Shown here in pieces: positions 27,822 through 36,708 of a stretch of DNA of 64,000 bases. The stretch comes from an uncultured Isosphaeraceae bacterium (GTDB taxonomy: Bacteria; Planctomycetota; Planctomycetia; Isosphaerales; Isosphaeraceae): contig CAMFLR010000001.1 in the NCBI GenBank assembly GCA_945957605.1, positions 930,001-994,000 of the forward strand, in the 5' to 3' direction. The position numbers and the translations under genes are program-made. The notes beneath the pieces were generated by a model. The model saw nothing but the letters and a program-made list of their open reading frames with translations, was not told the DNA's origin and made no database searches. Every line of letters begins with the position of its first letter. The first letter of the stretch is position 1.

Positions 27822-28274
27822 ATGGTTGAGTCTAAGGACGTTGACGCGTCTCAAGCCGAACCGACGCCGGTGCTCTCTCAGGACGAGTTTCGCTCGGTGG
27901 TTTTCATTATTCGTTGCGCACGAGTTATTGCATTTCTTCAAAGATTCGTACCTGGGAAGTATTTGCCGCCAGTTGAAGACAGGATCCCGTCCTCGATTTT
28001 GAAGCGACTCATTCACGAGTTGAAGAAGCTCATCCCGAAATGGAGTTGGACACCGTCAGCGCGAAAGCTCCCTCGATCGCCCGCGAAGATTGGTGAAGAG
28101 TTGTTCTACGCGATCGCTGGACTCCGCTTGAGCCGCGCCGAACTTTTGCGGGCCGGATACGCAGATTGCGTCGCCGTTCTGGATGAGACCTATGCGCTGC
28201 TGTATTCGATTGGAAACAAAGCGCGGGCGAGGAAAGATCGCTCCAAATCGGAAAAAGCTGAAAAGCCGAGCTAA
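27822..28274 (+). CDS. Hypothetical helical protein
   Basis: A 150-residue basic, largely helical protein, with a hydrophobic segment SVVFIIRCARVIAFLQRFV near residue 25, a central LKRLIHELKKLIPKW and a lysine-rich C terminus. I do not recognise a family. The start at 27822 has no strong ribosome site. A TTG at 27774 is in frame, so the start is uncertain. The hydrophobic segment is amphipathic rather than clearly membrane-spanning. Confidence 0.6.
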   Translation: MVESKDVDASQAEPTPVLSQDEFRSVVFIIRCARVIAFLQRFVPGKYLPPVEDRIPSSILKRLIHELKKLIPKWSWTPSARKLPRSPAKIGEELFYAIAGLRLSRAELLRAGYADCVAVLDETYALLYSIGNKARARKDRSKSEKAEKPS

Positions 28275-28566
28275 TTCGCACACACAATAATGCTTAACTT
28301 TTTATTTACTGAACACTGTTTGCCAAACGATCGCGGGATTCCGCTCGGATACTTCGCTCACGCGCTTCTTTCATTATATAACGCCGAAACCGTGCCGCTC
28401 AGATAGCTCGAGAAGCAGTCAATTCAACGCAGTTTTCGATCAACCCTTTATGTTTTGAATATTAAGCCATGAAGATCATCAAGCGAGGTCGCTGTCTGAA
28501 CTACGCAGAGGCCGGCCAATTGGACTGAATCCCTAAGGGAACCGAAAAAGCCCAGACCAAATGGCT

Positions 28567-28977
28567 TCAATGCTCGCCGCCAGAGTAAATCCACATCGCC
28601 TGAGTCTCGCCGGCGCGCATGAAGCCGCATTTTTCGAAGAACTCGATCGCCCGCCCGTCGGCGACCAGAATGTGCATGTGAAGTTCCTCGTAACGGCTAC
28701 GCAACCGACGCAGAATCTCGGCACCAATCCCAAGGCGGCGGAAGTCGGGATGTACCAACAAGTGCGGGTAATAGACAACCAGATGACCATCTGAGAGCGT
28801 ATTGCCGAGCCCGACCAACTGGTCTTGTGCCCAGGCTGTGATCACAGAATGCGATCCTCGCATTGCCTCGCGAAGTGCGGCCCCCTTCTCTGCTGAAGAC
28901 CAAGCATTCGCGCGATAAAGCGCGACGAGCGAGTCGAAGGGAAGATCTCGGTCGTCGCGGTAGGTGATCTTGGTCAT
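28567..28977 (-). CDS. GNAT-family N-acetyltransferase
   Basis: A 136-residue protein from the ATG at 28977. It has the GNAT elements in order: a first strand (MTKITYRDDRDLP), SVITAWAQDQLVGLGNTL, then YYPHLLVHPDFRRLGIGAEIL, where R-R-L-G-I-G is the acetyl-CoA pyrophosphate loop, and the last strand-helix AIEFFEKCGFMRAGE. The family transfers the acetyl group from acetyl-CoA to an amine. The acceptor cannot be deduced. It is divergent from the AraC regulator at 29348. A longer in-frame upstream extension to 29136 lacks family features. Confidence 0.9.
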   Translation of the reverse strand: MTKITYRDDRDLPFDSLVALYRANAWSSAEKGAALREAMRGSHSVITAWAQDQLVGLGNTLSDGHLVVYYPHLLVHPDFRRLGIGAEILRRLRSRYEELHMHILVADGRAIEFFEKCGFMRAGETQAMWIYSGGEH

Positions 28978-29347
28978 AGAACTGGTCCGCGTAAGTCGAT
29001 TGCGAGGCCCGGTCGATCGGACACACAAGCGTGAGCATAATCGCCGCACATGCGTTCCGCAGCACCCCAAAGAGATGAAATTCCCACCCGCCGTCTCATC
29101 AACGCACGTCATGAATTCGTAAGGATAGCCGGGCATGGTGCAACCTCGACGTAGACAGCGTTAGTACAGATAAGGGTTCGAGCAAATGCATTCCCAATCG
29201 TCGACAGAGCTAAAAGGTGACGCCTCTGGCTGACTCGCAGCATTGATCAGTACATGCCGCCCCGCGCCAGTTGTCTCGACGCTTTTCAAGCGTTGTCGTT
29301 AAGATCAGAAAGGGTCCAGTCGTACGAGAGATGAAGATGAGACAAGC
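28978..29347. other. Divergent intergenic region
   Basis: This 370-base region lies between the acetyltransferase and the AraC regulator and should contain both promoters. I found no convincing consensus promoter, repeat or RNA gene. Confidence 0.45.
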
Positions 29348-30202
29348 ATGAAAGTTGAAATGCTACCCACACCCTCGACTGCCACACGCCTCGCCGAAGG
29401 GGTGAGTTTGCACCGAGCGGTCCGGCCACCGGGCGCGGGATTTGGACGACATACCCACGATTACCACGCCATCACTGTGTTGCTTTCAAGCCCCGGTCCG
29501 TCGGTCTGGTGTTACGGGGACGGCAAGTGCCGCTCCGTCCGTCCAAGCTCTGGCGATGTCTTCTTTTGCCCGGCCAACGTGATTTCGGCAGTGAGTTGTG
29601 AGAAAGCGTACGAGAGCATTTTGTTGTGCTTGTCTCCCATCATTTTCAACCGAGTGATCGCTGAGTGCGATGGGTCGATTCAAAACAAGATCGCCCCGGC
29701 GATTATGCGCAAGGATTCGGTCATTGAGAGAATTGTCACTTCACTCGCTGACGAAGCCGAACGTCGGGACAGGACCAGGAGCGAACTCTTCGCAGCGTCA
29801 CTCGCAACGGCTCTTGGCGTGCACTTGAGCCGTGAATACACCAACGATCTTGGATCATACGAACCCGTGGCGCGCCTCTTGGACGAGGAGTTGGCGCTGT
29901 TGGATCAATACATCGCCCTTAATCTCGATTCGCCTCTTAAGCTTCAGGACTTGGCCTCAGTTGTGGGACGAAGCCGATTTCACTTCTCCAGGCTGTTCAA
30001 GGCGTCGACCGGAAAGACGCCACACCAGTATGTTGTTGACCGCAGAGTTGAACGGGCGCGGGAGCTTCTGCAAATGGGAGGTATAATCGCCGACGTTGCA
30101 CTGGAGGTTGGATTCGCCAGCCAGAGCCACCTGAATGCCCAAATTCGCCGAGCTTACGGCTGCACGCCTGGCCAATTCGTCCGCAGGCCTCCCATCAGTT
30201 AA
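29348..30202 (+). CDS. AraC-family transcriptional regulator
   Basis: A 284-residue protein. The first 150 residues form a cupin-like sensor beginning LHRAVRPPGAGFGRHTHDYHAI with two histidines at the usual place. Residues about 185-280 hold the DNA-binding domain: LQDLASVVGRSRFHFSRLFKA as the first helix-turn-helix and IIADVALEVGFASQSHLNAQI as the second, followed by GCTPGQFVR. Its target is unclear. It is convergent to the methyltransferase at 30199, and the two stops share the sequence TTAA. Divergent to it is the acetyltransferase gene, a possible target. Confidence 0.9.
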   Translation: MKVEMLPTPSTATRLAEGVSLHRAVRPPGAGFGRHTHDYHAITVLLSSPGPSVWCYGDGKCRSVRPSSGDVFFCPANVISAVSCEKAYESILLCLSPIIFNRVIAECDGSIQNKIAPAIMRKDSVIERIVTSLADEAERRDRTRSELFAASLATALGVHLSREYTNDLGSYEPVARLLDEELALLDQYIALNLDSPLKLQDLASVVGRSRFHFSRLFKASTGKTPHQYVVDRRVERARELLQMGGIIADVALEVGFASQSHLNAQIRRAYGCTPGQFVRRPPIS

Positions 30203-30945
30203 TCTTTGTATGCAACAATCATGTAATGCCGGGGCATCGATTCGCGCACAGTTTCGACGCGAAACCCCGCCGATTTCAATTGCTTCATCACCTGCTCCGG
30301 CTCAAGCCGCATCGCTTTCGGCGGCCCGGCCTCCGCATTGATTTCGGTTTCCACCAAAACAAACCGTCCGCCCTGCTTAAGAGCTTCATAGATCTTCTTG
30401 GCGTATGCTTCTCTGTGGTTGATATGATGCCAGGTATCCAGGGTAAGCACTCCGTCGACACTCGCAGCCTGTAGAGCGGGATTGTCTGCGCTCACCTTCC
30501 GTAGTTCGATCTTGGCTGGTCCAAGTTCACTACCACGCTTTGCAAGAAAGTCGATCATCGCCGCCTCGACGTCGATCGCGATCACCGTACCGCCTTTGCC
30601 CACAGGCTTGCTCAGATGGGCCGTCATGTAACCGGTTCCGGCACCAAGGTCGGCAACGGTCGCCCCGGGTTTCGGGGCAAGCGCTGCAATAATCTCTTCT
30701 GGGTGCTGCCACTTGTCGCGTTTCGGATCGTTCCACTTCTTCGCGAGTTCTACAGGGTTGGTGAAGGCGTGATGATGCTGGGCATCTTCGTGTTTGTGGC
30801 TCTCAGCGGCGTTCGCTCCGTTGTTGTCAGGCGAGACCCTTTTGTCGTCGCCGTAAGTCGCAAAAGTTGCGAGAAGTAGGCCGGTCAGTGCGACGCCGGT
30901 GAGGGTAATCTCTTTCCGACGATTTGCTTTGATCGAGATCTTCAT
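30199..30945 (-). CDS. SAM-dependent methyltransferase with an export-type N terminus
   Basis: A 248-residue protein. Residues 1-32 look like a signal peptide or anchor: basic start KISIKANRRKEI, then the core TGVALTGLLLATFATYG. A histidine-rich linker follows (KHEDAQHHHAF). The rest is a class I methyltransferase with motif I VADLGAGTGYM (near residue 95), the acidic ribose-binding position in AIDVEAAMI, and VLTLDTWHHINHREAY. S-adenosylmethionine is not expected outside the cytoplasm, so either the hydrophobic segment is a membrane anchor with the domain inside, or the protein has a non-enzymatic role. Its start is 18 bases after the next methyltransferase's stop on the same strand, suggesting an operon. 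Confidence 0.85.
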   Translation of the reverse strand: MKISIKANRRKEITLTGVALTGLLLATFATYGDDKRVSPDNNGANAAESHKHEDAQHHHAFTNPVELAKKWNDPKRDKWQHPEEIIAALAPKPGATVADLGAGTGYMTAHLSKPVGKGGTVIAIDVEAAMIDFLAKRGSELGPAKIELRKVSADNPALQAASVDGVLTLDTWHHINHREAYAKKIYEALKQGGRFVLVETEINAEAGPPKAMRLEPEQVMKQLKSAGFRVETVRESMPRHYMIVAYKD

Positions 30946-30963
30946 GGTTAGATCCTTCGAGCG

Positions 30964-31773
30964 CTATTTGAAGGCGATCGCGATATTGGCGTGAGCGGTG
31001 AGAGCGAACTGTCTATCGCCGTAGTCGTTTTGCAGTTGGGTGCAGACATAACCTCGAATCCGTTCGCGGGAACCGGGCCCGAGGTATTCCGCAAGCGACT
31101 GACTTGCATCGGCGTTTTCCATGAGCCACCGCACCGACGGAACTTGCCAATCGTGGGCAATCGACGTGACGGTGATATCCCGAAAACCTGCCTCATTCAA
31201 CTCGCGAAGTAAGCCTTCCGCGGAATCCATCTGCAGCCAAGCAGCCGGGCGAGGGAAATCGGAAGCTTCAGGGTAGCATGCGCGAGCTGCCTGTTCCCAG
31301 ATCGCAAGATGCTTCATTTGTGATGGAGGCTGCCATACTGCAATTCCAACTCGCCCGCCGGGCTTGAGTACACGTAACAATTCGGCCAGGCCCGCGCGAT
31401 GGTTGGGGAAGAACATCAGCCCGAATACCGAACAAGCCGCGTGGAAATGATTGGCCGGCAGATCCAGGTGTTGACCATCCATCACACGCGCAGTGACGCC
31501 ATCAACTCCTTCGCTCTTCACTCGTGAGTCGACGTAGCTAACCATCCCCGACGACCAATCGACTGCGACGACCTCGACTCCCCGACGCGCAGCCGCGAGG
31601 GCGACGCCACCCGTCCCGGTGGCGAGGTCGAGCAGTCGCTCACCTGGCATGAGCGACAAAGCCGCGAGCGTGTCGAGACCGTAAGGGAGCGTGAGCGGCT
31701 CGCGGAGGCGTGCATACGTTTCCGCCGCTGTGTCCCAGTCCTTCGGTGCCATTTTGAAATCGCCCGACTTCAT
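30964..31773 (-). CDS. SAM-dependent methyltransferase, UbiE/Methyltransf_11-like
   Basis: A 269-residue cytosolic protein with a strong AGGAGG six bases before the ATG at 31773. Motif I is LLDLATGTGGVALAAARRG near residue 48. The post-I region VVAVDWSSGMV carries the acidic residue for the ribose, and motif III is LAELLRVLKPGGRVGIAVW. The C-terminal third (VTSIAHDWQVPSVRWLMENA) resembles UbiE-like small-molecule methyltransferases. It is the first gene of a two-gene operon with the exported methyltransferase. The methyl acceptor cannot be deduced. Confidence 0.9.
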   Translation of the reverse strand: MKSGDFKMAPKDWDTAAETYARLREPLTLPYGLDTLAALSLMPGERLLDLATGTGGVALAAARRGVEVVAVDWSSGMVSYVDSRVKSEGVDGVTARVMDGQHLDLPANHFHAACSVFGLMFFPNHRAGLAELLRVLKPGGRVGIAVWQPPSQMKHLAIWEQAARACYPEASDFPRPAAWLQMDSAEGLLRELNEAGFRDITVTSIAHDWQVPSVRWLMENADASQSLAEYLGPGSRERIRGYVCTQLQNDYGDRQFALTAHANIAIAFK

Positions 31774-32136
31774 GGAGTACCTCCTAACATGGTTCAGGAG
31801 TTTACTCCGAAGAATTCGGCGGGTCTTCCAAATGCGTGCTGGCGATTTGCAGAATCTTGCTCTGGCAACGGTCGATGAACTTGATCGGTTGGAAACGTCT
31901 CGCTACTTCAGGTTGATGAACGGTTTCCTCGGCCTCAGCCAGCAATTTCATCTGCGACACACACGGGGCGAGTTAGCTTGCTTCGAAATGAGAGCGATGA
32001 TCGAACGTCATTTCCCGAACTTTCACGGCTGACATAAAGGCATGCGGATCTCAATGAAACAAGGAAATCTCGGGCCAAACAGTCGTAGGGGAAACGACGC
32101 CCTCTCGCTCAGAGCTTGAACGAGAGGGCACCTGGC
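31774..32136. other. Intergenic region with terminator at its right end
   Basis: A 363-base gap. Its left end is the ribosome site of the methyltransferase, its right end the terminator of the repeat-thioredoxin gene. The plus-strand open frame across it overlaps the ribosome site and has no family likeness, so I do not call a gene. Confidence 0.5.
32099..32129 (-). terminator. Rho-independent-like terminator of the repeat-thioredoxin gene
   Basis: Read on the minus strand, GCCCTCTCG and CGAGAGGGC form a perfect 9-base stem with a 13-base loop starting eight bases after the stop of the gene at 32137. A short T-containing tail (GTCGTTT) follows. Confidence 0.6.
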
Positions 32137-35121
32137 TTACGACTTCTTTTCGAGGGCCGTGCGGATTTTTTGAAGCGTTTCCGGCTTCATCTCTTTCGCT
32201 GTTTCCTTGATCATTCCTATGAAATGATCGATACCCTTCGCCTCGTTAGGGAAGCCGATATTTGTGGATTCAACTCCGTCGTACACCTGGTCTTTCGCGT
32301 TCGAGGTGGCAAGCGGCTTGCCGTTTTCGTCGAGAATGACGTACCAGGGGACGCCGTTCGCCGCGTCTTTTCCTTGGAATCGCGTGCGCAGGTCTTCAGC
32401 GTGCGTATCGCGGCTCATGTCGAGCTTCACGAAGACATAATGCGGCGAGAAGTCGGACTTGTTCGCCGCCAGGAATCGCGCGAGCATCCGGCATGGACCG
32501 CACCACGATGCTGACATGATCAAGAAGACTCGTTTCTTGTCGTGTTTCGCCACGTCGAGGCCGTCGCTAAGCATGCGTTCGGCGTCGCGCGTCGGTGGCT
32601 TGTGTTGGCGGAGAAACTTCGCAATGGCGTTGGCGTCGAGCTCCTTCTTCGCGTCGAGCTTGAGGTCAATCGTCGCCGCGACTTTGCCGTCGTCGTTCAA
32701 AACGAACAATCGTGACGGATGATTGTCGGCCATCGAAATTCCCGCGTCTTTTACCCAGGCGAGGACGTCAGGCTTGGTGATGTCGAAAGAAGCGAGTTCG
32801 AACTCCCAGCGCAGATCCCCAGCGGTTTTCTTGTCGTCGGCTTGCGACTGCTCGGAAACCGCGTCGAAAAGCCGAAACATGTCGATTGTTTCCGCATTCT
32901 TGGGATTGCCCAAGAGCACGAGCGGCCGTGTGTATTCTCGCTTCGCTTCGACAAGCGTGTAAGCAATCTTCTCCTTCGTTGACATTTCCTTCCGCGCTGC
33001 AAAGGAAGTCGCGGCGCGGTCGGCGGCCGTAGGCGGGGTGTAGGGTTTCGGCGGCGTCAGGTCGATGACCAGATCGCCCAAATTCAAGTCCCCACTCGCA
33101 GTCGGTTTGATGGGATTTTGTGGCGAACGAAGATACTGATCGACGTAGATATGCAAGTGGTACTCTTCGCCGACGATCATGCCGGGGATGGCGAAGCGCC
33201 CGTCTTTGTCGGTCTTTGTTCTTGCGCCGAATTGATAGGAAAAAGGTGACATCTTGGTCGGACCGGAATACACAAGAATTCCGCATTCGAAGTCGCGGTC
33301 GACGATCGGCGCACCAGCTTGGTCGACCAATCTTCCCTTCGCATTTGCAGCCGGTTTTACAACAACTCGCGTCTCTGTCGTGTCCTCATCGATTCTGACA
33401 ATCCCAGCTAAACTTCGGTCAGATGAGAACGCCGCAAGCTCGAGTGGATCCGAGACCCTATCGCCGCGAAACACGCCCTCGGGGTCGGCCTTAACAGCGC
33501 GGAAGTAAGATCCGTTCGAGCGATAAGCTCCTTCAAGCGTCGCGTTGGCGACGGGCTTTCCTGCCTCGTCGATCACTCGAACAACCAAGGGTAGTTTAAG
33601 CGCTCGCGGTAAATCGAAATCTTTGATCTGTTCTTTGCCGAGATCGTTGGCTGTGAGTTTCAGGGGAGTTGGTTTCCGGTCCGATATGGAGAACGAAAAC
33701 ACTTCATACGCTTCCGGGCCGAGAAACAGGGTGTATTCACCATCCTTGTCGGTCATTTGCGAAACATCGATGTACTGTTCGAGGTAGAAGCGATTTCCCG
33801 GTTTTTTCAGTTCGTCGGGAATCTGTCCCTTGCTGAATCTGGCTGTGACCTGAAAATCCTGAAGAGGCTTTTTACCCTTGCCGTAGGTCACCTTGCCGTG
33901 AAGCTTCACTGCTGCGCCAAGCACAAAGTCGGCATTCGTTACGGGTGCGCCTTCGCGGAGAATGATGCCCGACGTGATCGGTGAAACTAACTCGTTCTTC
34001 GTCGCCCGGATGATGTAGATGTGGTCGGGATAGGCTTCGAACGAATAGCGTCCGTCGGCATCGGTCGAACTTTCTCTCGCGAATCCATTCATCGATCCAG
34101 CGCCGTGCGCTGAAACCTTCGCTCCAGAGATGGGACGCCCATCGGAACCGGTGACGCGCCCTGCGAGTTGGACGGGGCGATGCATCGTGATTGTGAGGAC
34201 AGCGTCGGGCGTTTTCGTTGTGTCGGGCGCGACCGTGCTATGGTCGAGCACAACATAACCCGTGCCATAGGCGAGAATCTGAAAGACATTCGGGCGGTCC
34301 GTGCCGCTCTTTTGAGGCAACCAGTCGAGCGTCGCCTCGCCGCGATCATTGGTGACCGCATGAGCCTTCAGCGTGCCGTTGAGTTGCTCCTGCTGACCGG
34401 GGCGTTGAATGAGCCATGGGGCGACTTCGATGCCTGCGACGGGTTTGCCCTGGGAGTCGACCGTTTTAACCTTGAGTGGTGGCATCGCGCCGTCGAGTTT
34501 CAGCGTAATACGACTTGCCAGGTCGCGCGATGACTTATCCACGGCCATCGAGTTCGCCGATTGTGCATAGTCAAGACCCAGGTTCGACTTGAACGCGAGG
34601 ACTTTCCATGCGAAGGGGTCGGCTGGAATGTCAAACTTCCAGACGCCGTTTTCGTCGGTACGTCCGGCACCAAATTCAACCCAGTGACTTCCGAAATGAA
34701 CGCTAGCGCCTGGGATTGGTTTTCCGCCGTCATCAACAACAAGAACTTCGAGCTTGCGTTTGGGCTTGAGAACGAGCTTAAGCGGCTTATTCGGATCGGA
34801 AGCAAGAGAATAGAGCGATATGAAATTGGAAATTGTGTCGTCTGCGCCACGCGCGTTAAGCACCGAACCAAAGGCGAGATTTGGCGACGGCGGCGCGATG
34901 CTGAAACTGCCGTCGGCCCCAGACTTCCCTTTGATCTCGCTCTCCCTGGTTTTGCAAATCACATCCGCGCCGGCGACGGGCTTGCCCTCTGTGTTAACGA
35001 CTGTCCCAGCGATGAGTTGTTTGGCGGGTTTTACGTCTTGAGCACAAACGCCGGCCGTCATCACGATCGCGAGACACCCTTGCCATAGGCGAAAGGGCGT
35101 GAGGGGGATTTGCAGCGACAT
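32137..35121 (-). CDS. Secreted carboxypeptidase-regulatory-like repeat protein with C-terminal thioredoxin domain
   Basis: The ATG at 35121 has AAGGGAG seven bases upstream and begins a signal peptide ending near VCAQ at residue 28, so longer in-frame starts are rejected. The 994-residue product has several beta-sandwich repeats of the CarboxypepD_reg type, each with a GxVxxxxGKPVAGAxV entry (near residues 38, 130, 320 and 550). After these comes a linker with an acidic helix, then a thioredoxin-like domain with ASWCGPCRM (C874 and C877) and the cis-proline region NGVPWYVILDENGKPL. The domain order suggests an envelope protein that uses thiol chemistry while anchored by sugar- or protein-binding repeats. 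A terminator follows the stop. Confidence 0.9.
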   Translation of the reverse strand: MSLQIPLTPFRLWQGCLAIVMTAGVCAQDVKPAKQLIAGTVVNTEGKPVAGADVICKTRESEIKGKSGADGSFSIAPPSPNLAFGSVLNARGADDTISNFISLYSLASDPNKPLKLVLKPKRKLEVLVVDDGGKPIPGASVHFGSHWVEFGAGRTDENGVWKFDIPADPFAWKVLAFKSNLGLDYAQSANSMAVDKSSRDLASRITLKLDGAMPPLKVKTVDSQGKPVAGIEVAPWLIQRPGQQEQLNGTLKAHAVTNDRGEATLDWLPQKSGTDRPNVFQILAYGTGYVVLDHSTVAPDTTKTPDAVLTITMHRPVQLAGRVTGSDGRPISGAKVSAHGAGSMNGFARESSTDADGRYSFEAYPDHIYIIRATKNELVSPITSGIILREGAPVTNADFVLGAAVKLHGKVTYGKGKKPLQDFQVTARFSKGQIPDELKKPGNRFYLEQYIDVSQMTDKDGEYTLFLGPEAYEVFSFSISDRKPTPLKLTANDLGKEQIKDFDLPRALKLPLVVRVIDEAGKPVANATLEGAYRSNGSYFRAVKADPEGVFRGDRVSDPLELAAFSSDRSLAGIVRIDEDTTETRVVVKPAANAKGRLVDQAGAPIVDRDFECGILVYSGPTKMSPFSYQFGARTKTDKDGRFAIPGMIVGEEYHLHIYVDQYLRSPQNPIKPTASGDLNLGDLVIDLTPPKPYTPPTAADRAATSFAARKEMSTKEKIAYTLVEAKREYTRPLVLLGNPKNAETIDMFRLFDAVSEQSQADDKKTAGDLRWEFELASFDITKPDVLAWVKDAGISMADNHPSRLFVLNDDGKVAATIDLKLDAKKELDANAIAKFLRQHKPPTRDAERMLSDGLDVAKHDKKRVFLIMSASWCGPCRMLARFLAANKSDFSPHYVFVKLDMSRDTHAEDLRTRFQGKDAANGVPWYVILDENGKPLATSNAKDQVYDGVESTNIGFPNEAKGIDHFIGMIKETAKEMKPETLQKIRTALEKKS

Positions 35122-35290
35122 AGAGTTGCTCCCTTGGGAGAGGTTCGCCGGGTCGGTCGCGGATTGAGTCCTATTGATTTCAGTCTGGGGGAAAGTGGAA
35201 GTCAATTGCGCGACTTCAATAATATTTCGATTGGTTGGACGTACGACTTTGGCGCCACGAGCTTTTGACACTTTCAATCGCGTAGAAACG

Positions 35291-35332
35291 AAAGCCCCCG
35301 CACTCTGTCGATCGACGAAGTGCGAGGGCTTT
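35291..35332 (-). terminator. Terminator of the minus-strand DUF1559 gene
   Basis: On the minus strand, AAAGCCCTCGCACT and AGTGCGGGGGCTTT form a 14-base stem with one mismatch, beginning 24 bases after the stop at 35356, and a short T-rich tail (CGTTTC) follows. It insulates the repeat-thioredoxin gene downstream. Confidence 0.68.
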
Positions 35333-35355
35333 GGGTCAAACTTGAAGATCATTGG

Positions 35356-36195
35356 TTATTGAGCGTTCGTCGAGATGCTGCCGTCGTTCCAGGCCCATAG
35401 TCGCGGGATGAGGTCGTTCGATGTCATGTAGGTAAGCGTACGCACAGAGCCATCGGCGAACAGGGATGGAATTCCCCCCGGATGCGAAGCACCTATGTAG
35501 CGAAACATTTCGGGCGAGTTCAAATCGGCGACGAAAGATCGTGGATCACGTTTGAACTCGAATTGATCGATCCCGCCGACCCAACCACCGTTGTCGCCCG
35601 ATTGCGTGGCCCAACCGTTGTGATAATAGTTCGCCGGCGCCATCGCCTTGTGCGAGAGCATCATCGTGTTCGATGACCCATCTGCTCCGCCAATTTGGTG
35701 CAGGCCCACACCACCTCGCAGCACGATGGTTCCGTCATGCATTACAAACGGGCCCCCAAGAACGCTGAGCCAGTTGTTTTGCAGGAAATCATCGGGATGC
35801 CGGCCTACGGCGTAGTCTGCTCGTGCACCGCAATCTGGACCGCGCCGGCTTGGGCAAAGGAACTGCGAAATCGGTCGAGGATCGGCTGGCGAAGCGTTTC
35901 CTTGCTCGATGTATGGCAGCAGGTTTGTGTAAAATGTCGGCAAATTCAGAGGATCGATGGGCGCGTTCAGAAAGAGCGGTACGGGGCCGTCCCAGGATAT
36001 GGGAAAGACATCCCAGGTGCCGTGGTAAGATGCGAATGCAAGGCCCATCTGCTTGAGATTGTTGCTGCATTGCATGCGTCTGGCTGATTCACGCGACGAT
36101 TGCACGGCGGGCAACAAAAGGGCTGTTAACAGGCCGATGATCGTGATCACCACGAGCAATTCGATCAGTGTGAAGCCGGTTCTTCGCGGTCTCAT
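35356..36195 (-). CDS. DUF1559 protein with prepilin-type N terminus
   Basis: A 279-residue protein. The N terminus is the type IV pilin-like leader and helix: after six residues comes [17 protein letters not shown], cut by prepilin peptidase before the [21 protein letters not shown] follows, the DUF1559 signature. The C-terminal half has WLSVLGGPF and [16 protein letters not shown], the ending typical of the family (a DGSV motif). Such proteins are numerous in Planctomycetota, and their exact structure and role are unknown. This copy is shorter than the second at 38675 (356 residues). Confidence 0.93.
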   Translation of the reverse strand: MRPRRTGFTLIELLVVITIIGLLTALLLPAVQSSRESARRMQCSNNLKQMGLAFASYHGTWDVFPISWDGPVPLFLNAPIDPLNLPTFYTNLLPYIEQGNASPADPRPISQFLCPSRRGPDCGARADYAVGRHPDDFLQNNWLSVLGGPFVMHDGTIVLRGGVGLHQIGGADGSSNTMMLSHKAMAPANYYHNGWATQSGDNGGWVGGIDQFEFKRDPRSFVADLNSPEMFRYIGASHPGGIPSLFADGSVRTLTYMTSNDLIPRLWAWNDGSISTNAQ

Positions 36196-36267
36196 GAGAC
36201 TTCGCTCCGGTAGAATTTCTGTCGAGGATGAATTCTATACAGTATGTCATAACCACATTATGATTCG

Positions 36268-36690
36268 TTACTTGGTTGCATCTTGTGCGGGTCTGCCGCC
36301 GGGACCAACTTTCTGCCCTTCCTTGGGATGAGAAACCTCGATCCCGCCGCCGTTGGGCATTTTGAGCATCGCCGCTTCCCCTTCCTTGAGCGGTTGCGGG
36401 AGCGACAGGACGAACGACTTCTGGCCGTTCTTGTCGACGATTTCGGTCATCGTTGCCCTGACCGGTGTGCCTGTCTCAGTTTTTCCCTGGGCGGAAACAA
36501 CCTTGCCTGTTGGCTTCGCCTCCGTCGTCGACTTCGCGGCCGTCGCCTTGCGCAGCAATTCTTCGGGGCTATCCGCGCTTGGCTGAGCGTTTCTGATCGC
36601 GAACCACCAGACGAGTGCGAGCAATCCGACGCACGCACAAACTCCGGCGACCGCGGTTTTCGTCCGCTTCTCGTTTGGCGACTCTTGCAT
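36268..36690 (-). CDS. Small single-pass membrane protein following the sigma factor
   Basis: A 140-residue protein from the ATG at 36690, which has GGGAG eight bases upstream; an in-frame GTG/ATG-like start at 36705 is possible. A basic cytosolic tail is followed by a membrane helix (AVAGVCACVGLLALVWWFAI, about 13-32), then a low-complexity stretch (PEELLRKATAAKSTTEAKP) and a small beta-rich tail (VRATMTEIVDKNGQKSFVLSL). I do not recognise a family. It lies immediately downstream of the ECF sigma factor gene (stop 36709), so the two are probably co-transcribed. It may be a partner of the sigma factor's outer domain. Confidence 0.75.
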   Translation of the reverse strand: MQESPNEKRTKTAVAGVCACVGLLALVWWFAIRNAQPSADSPEELLRKATAAKSTTEAKPTGKVVSAQGKTETGTPVRATMTEIVDKNGQKSFVLSLPQPLKEGEAAMLKMPNGGGIEVSHPKEGQKVGPGGRPAQDATK

Positions 36691-36708
36691 GAGGAACTCT
36701 CCCAACCG

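Noticed and set aside
31775..32032. Plus-strand open frame in an intergenic gap
   Set aside because: It overlaps the strong AGGAGG of the methyltransferase on the other strand and has no family likeness.
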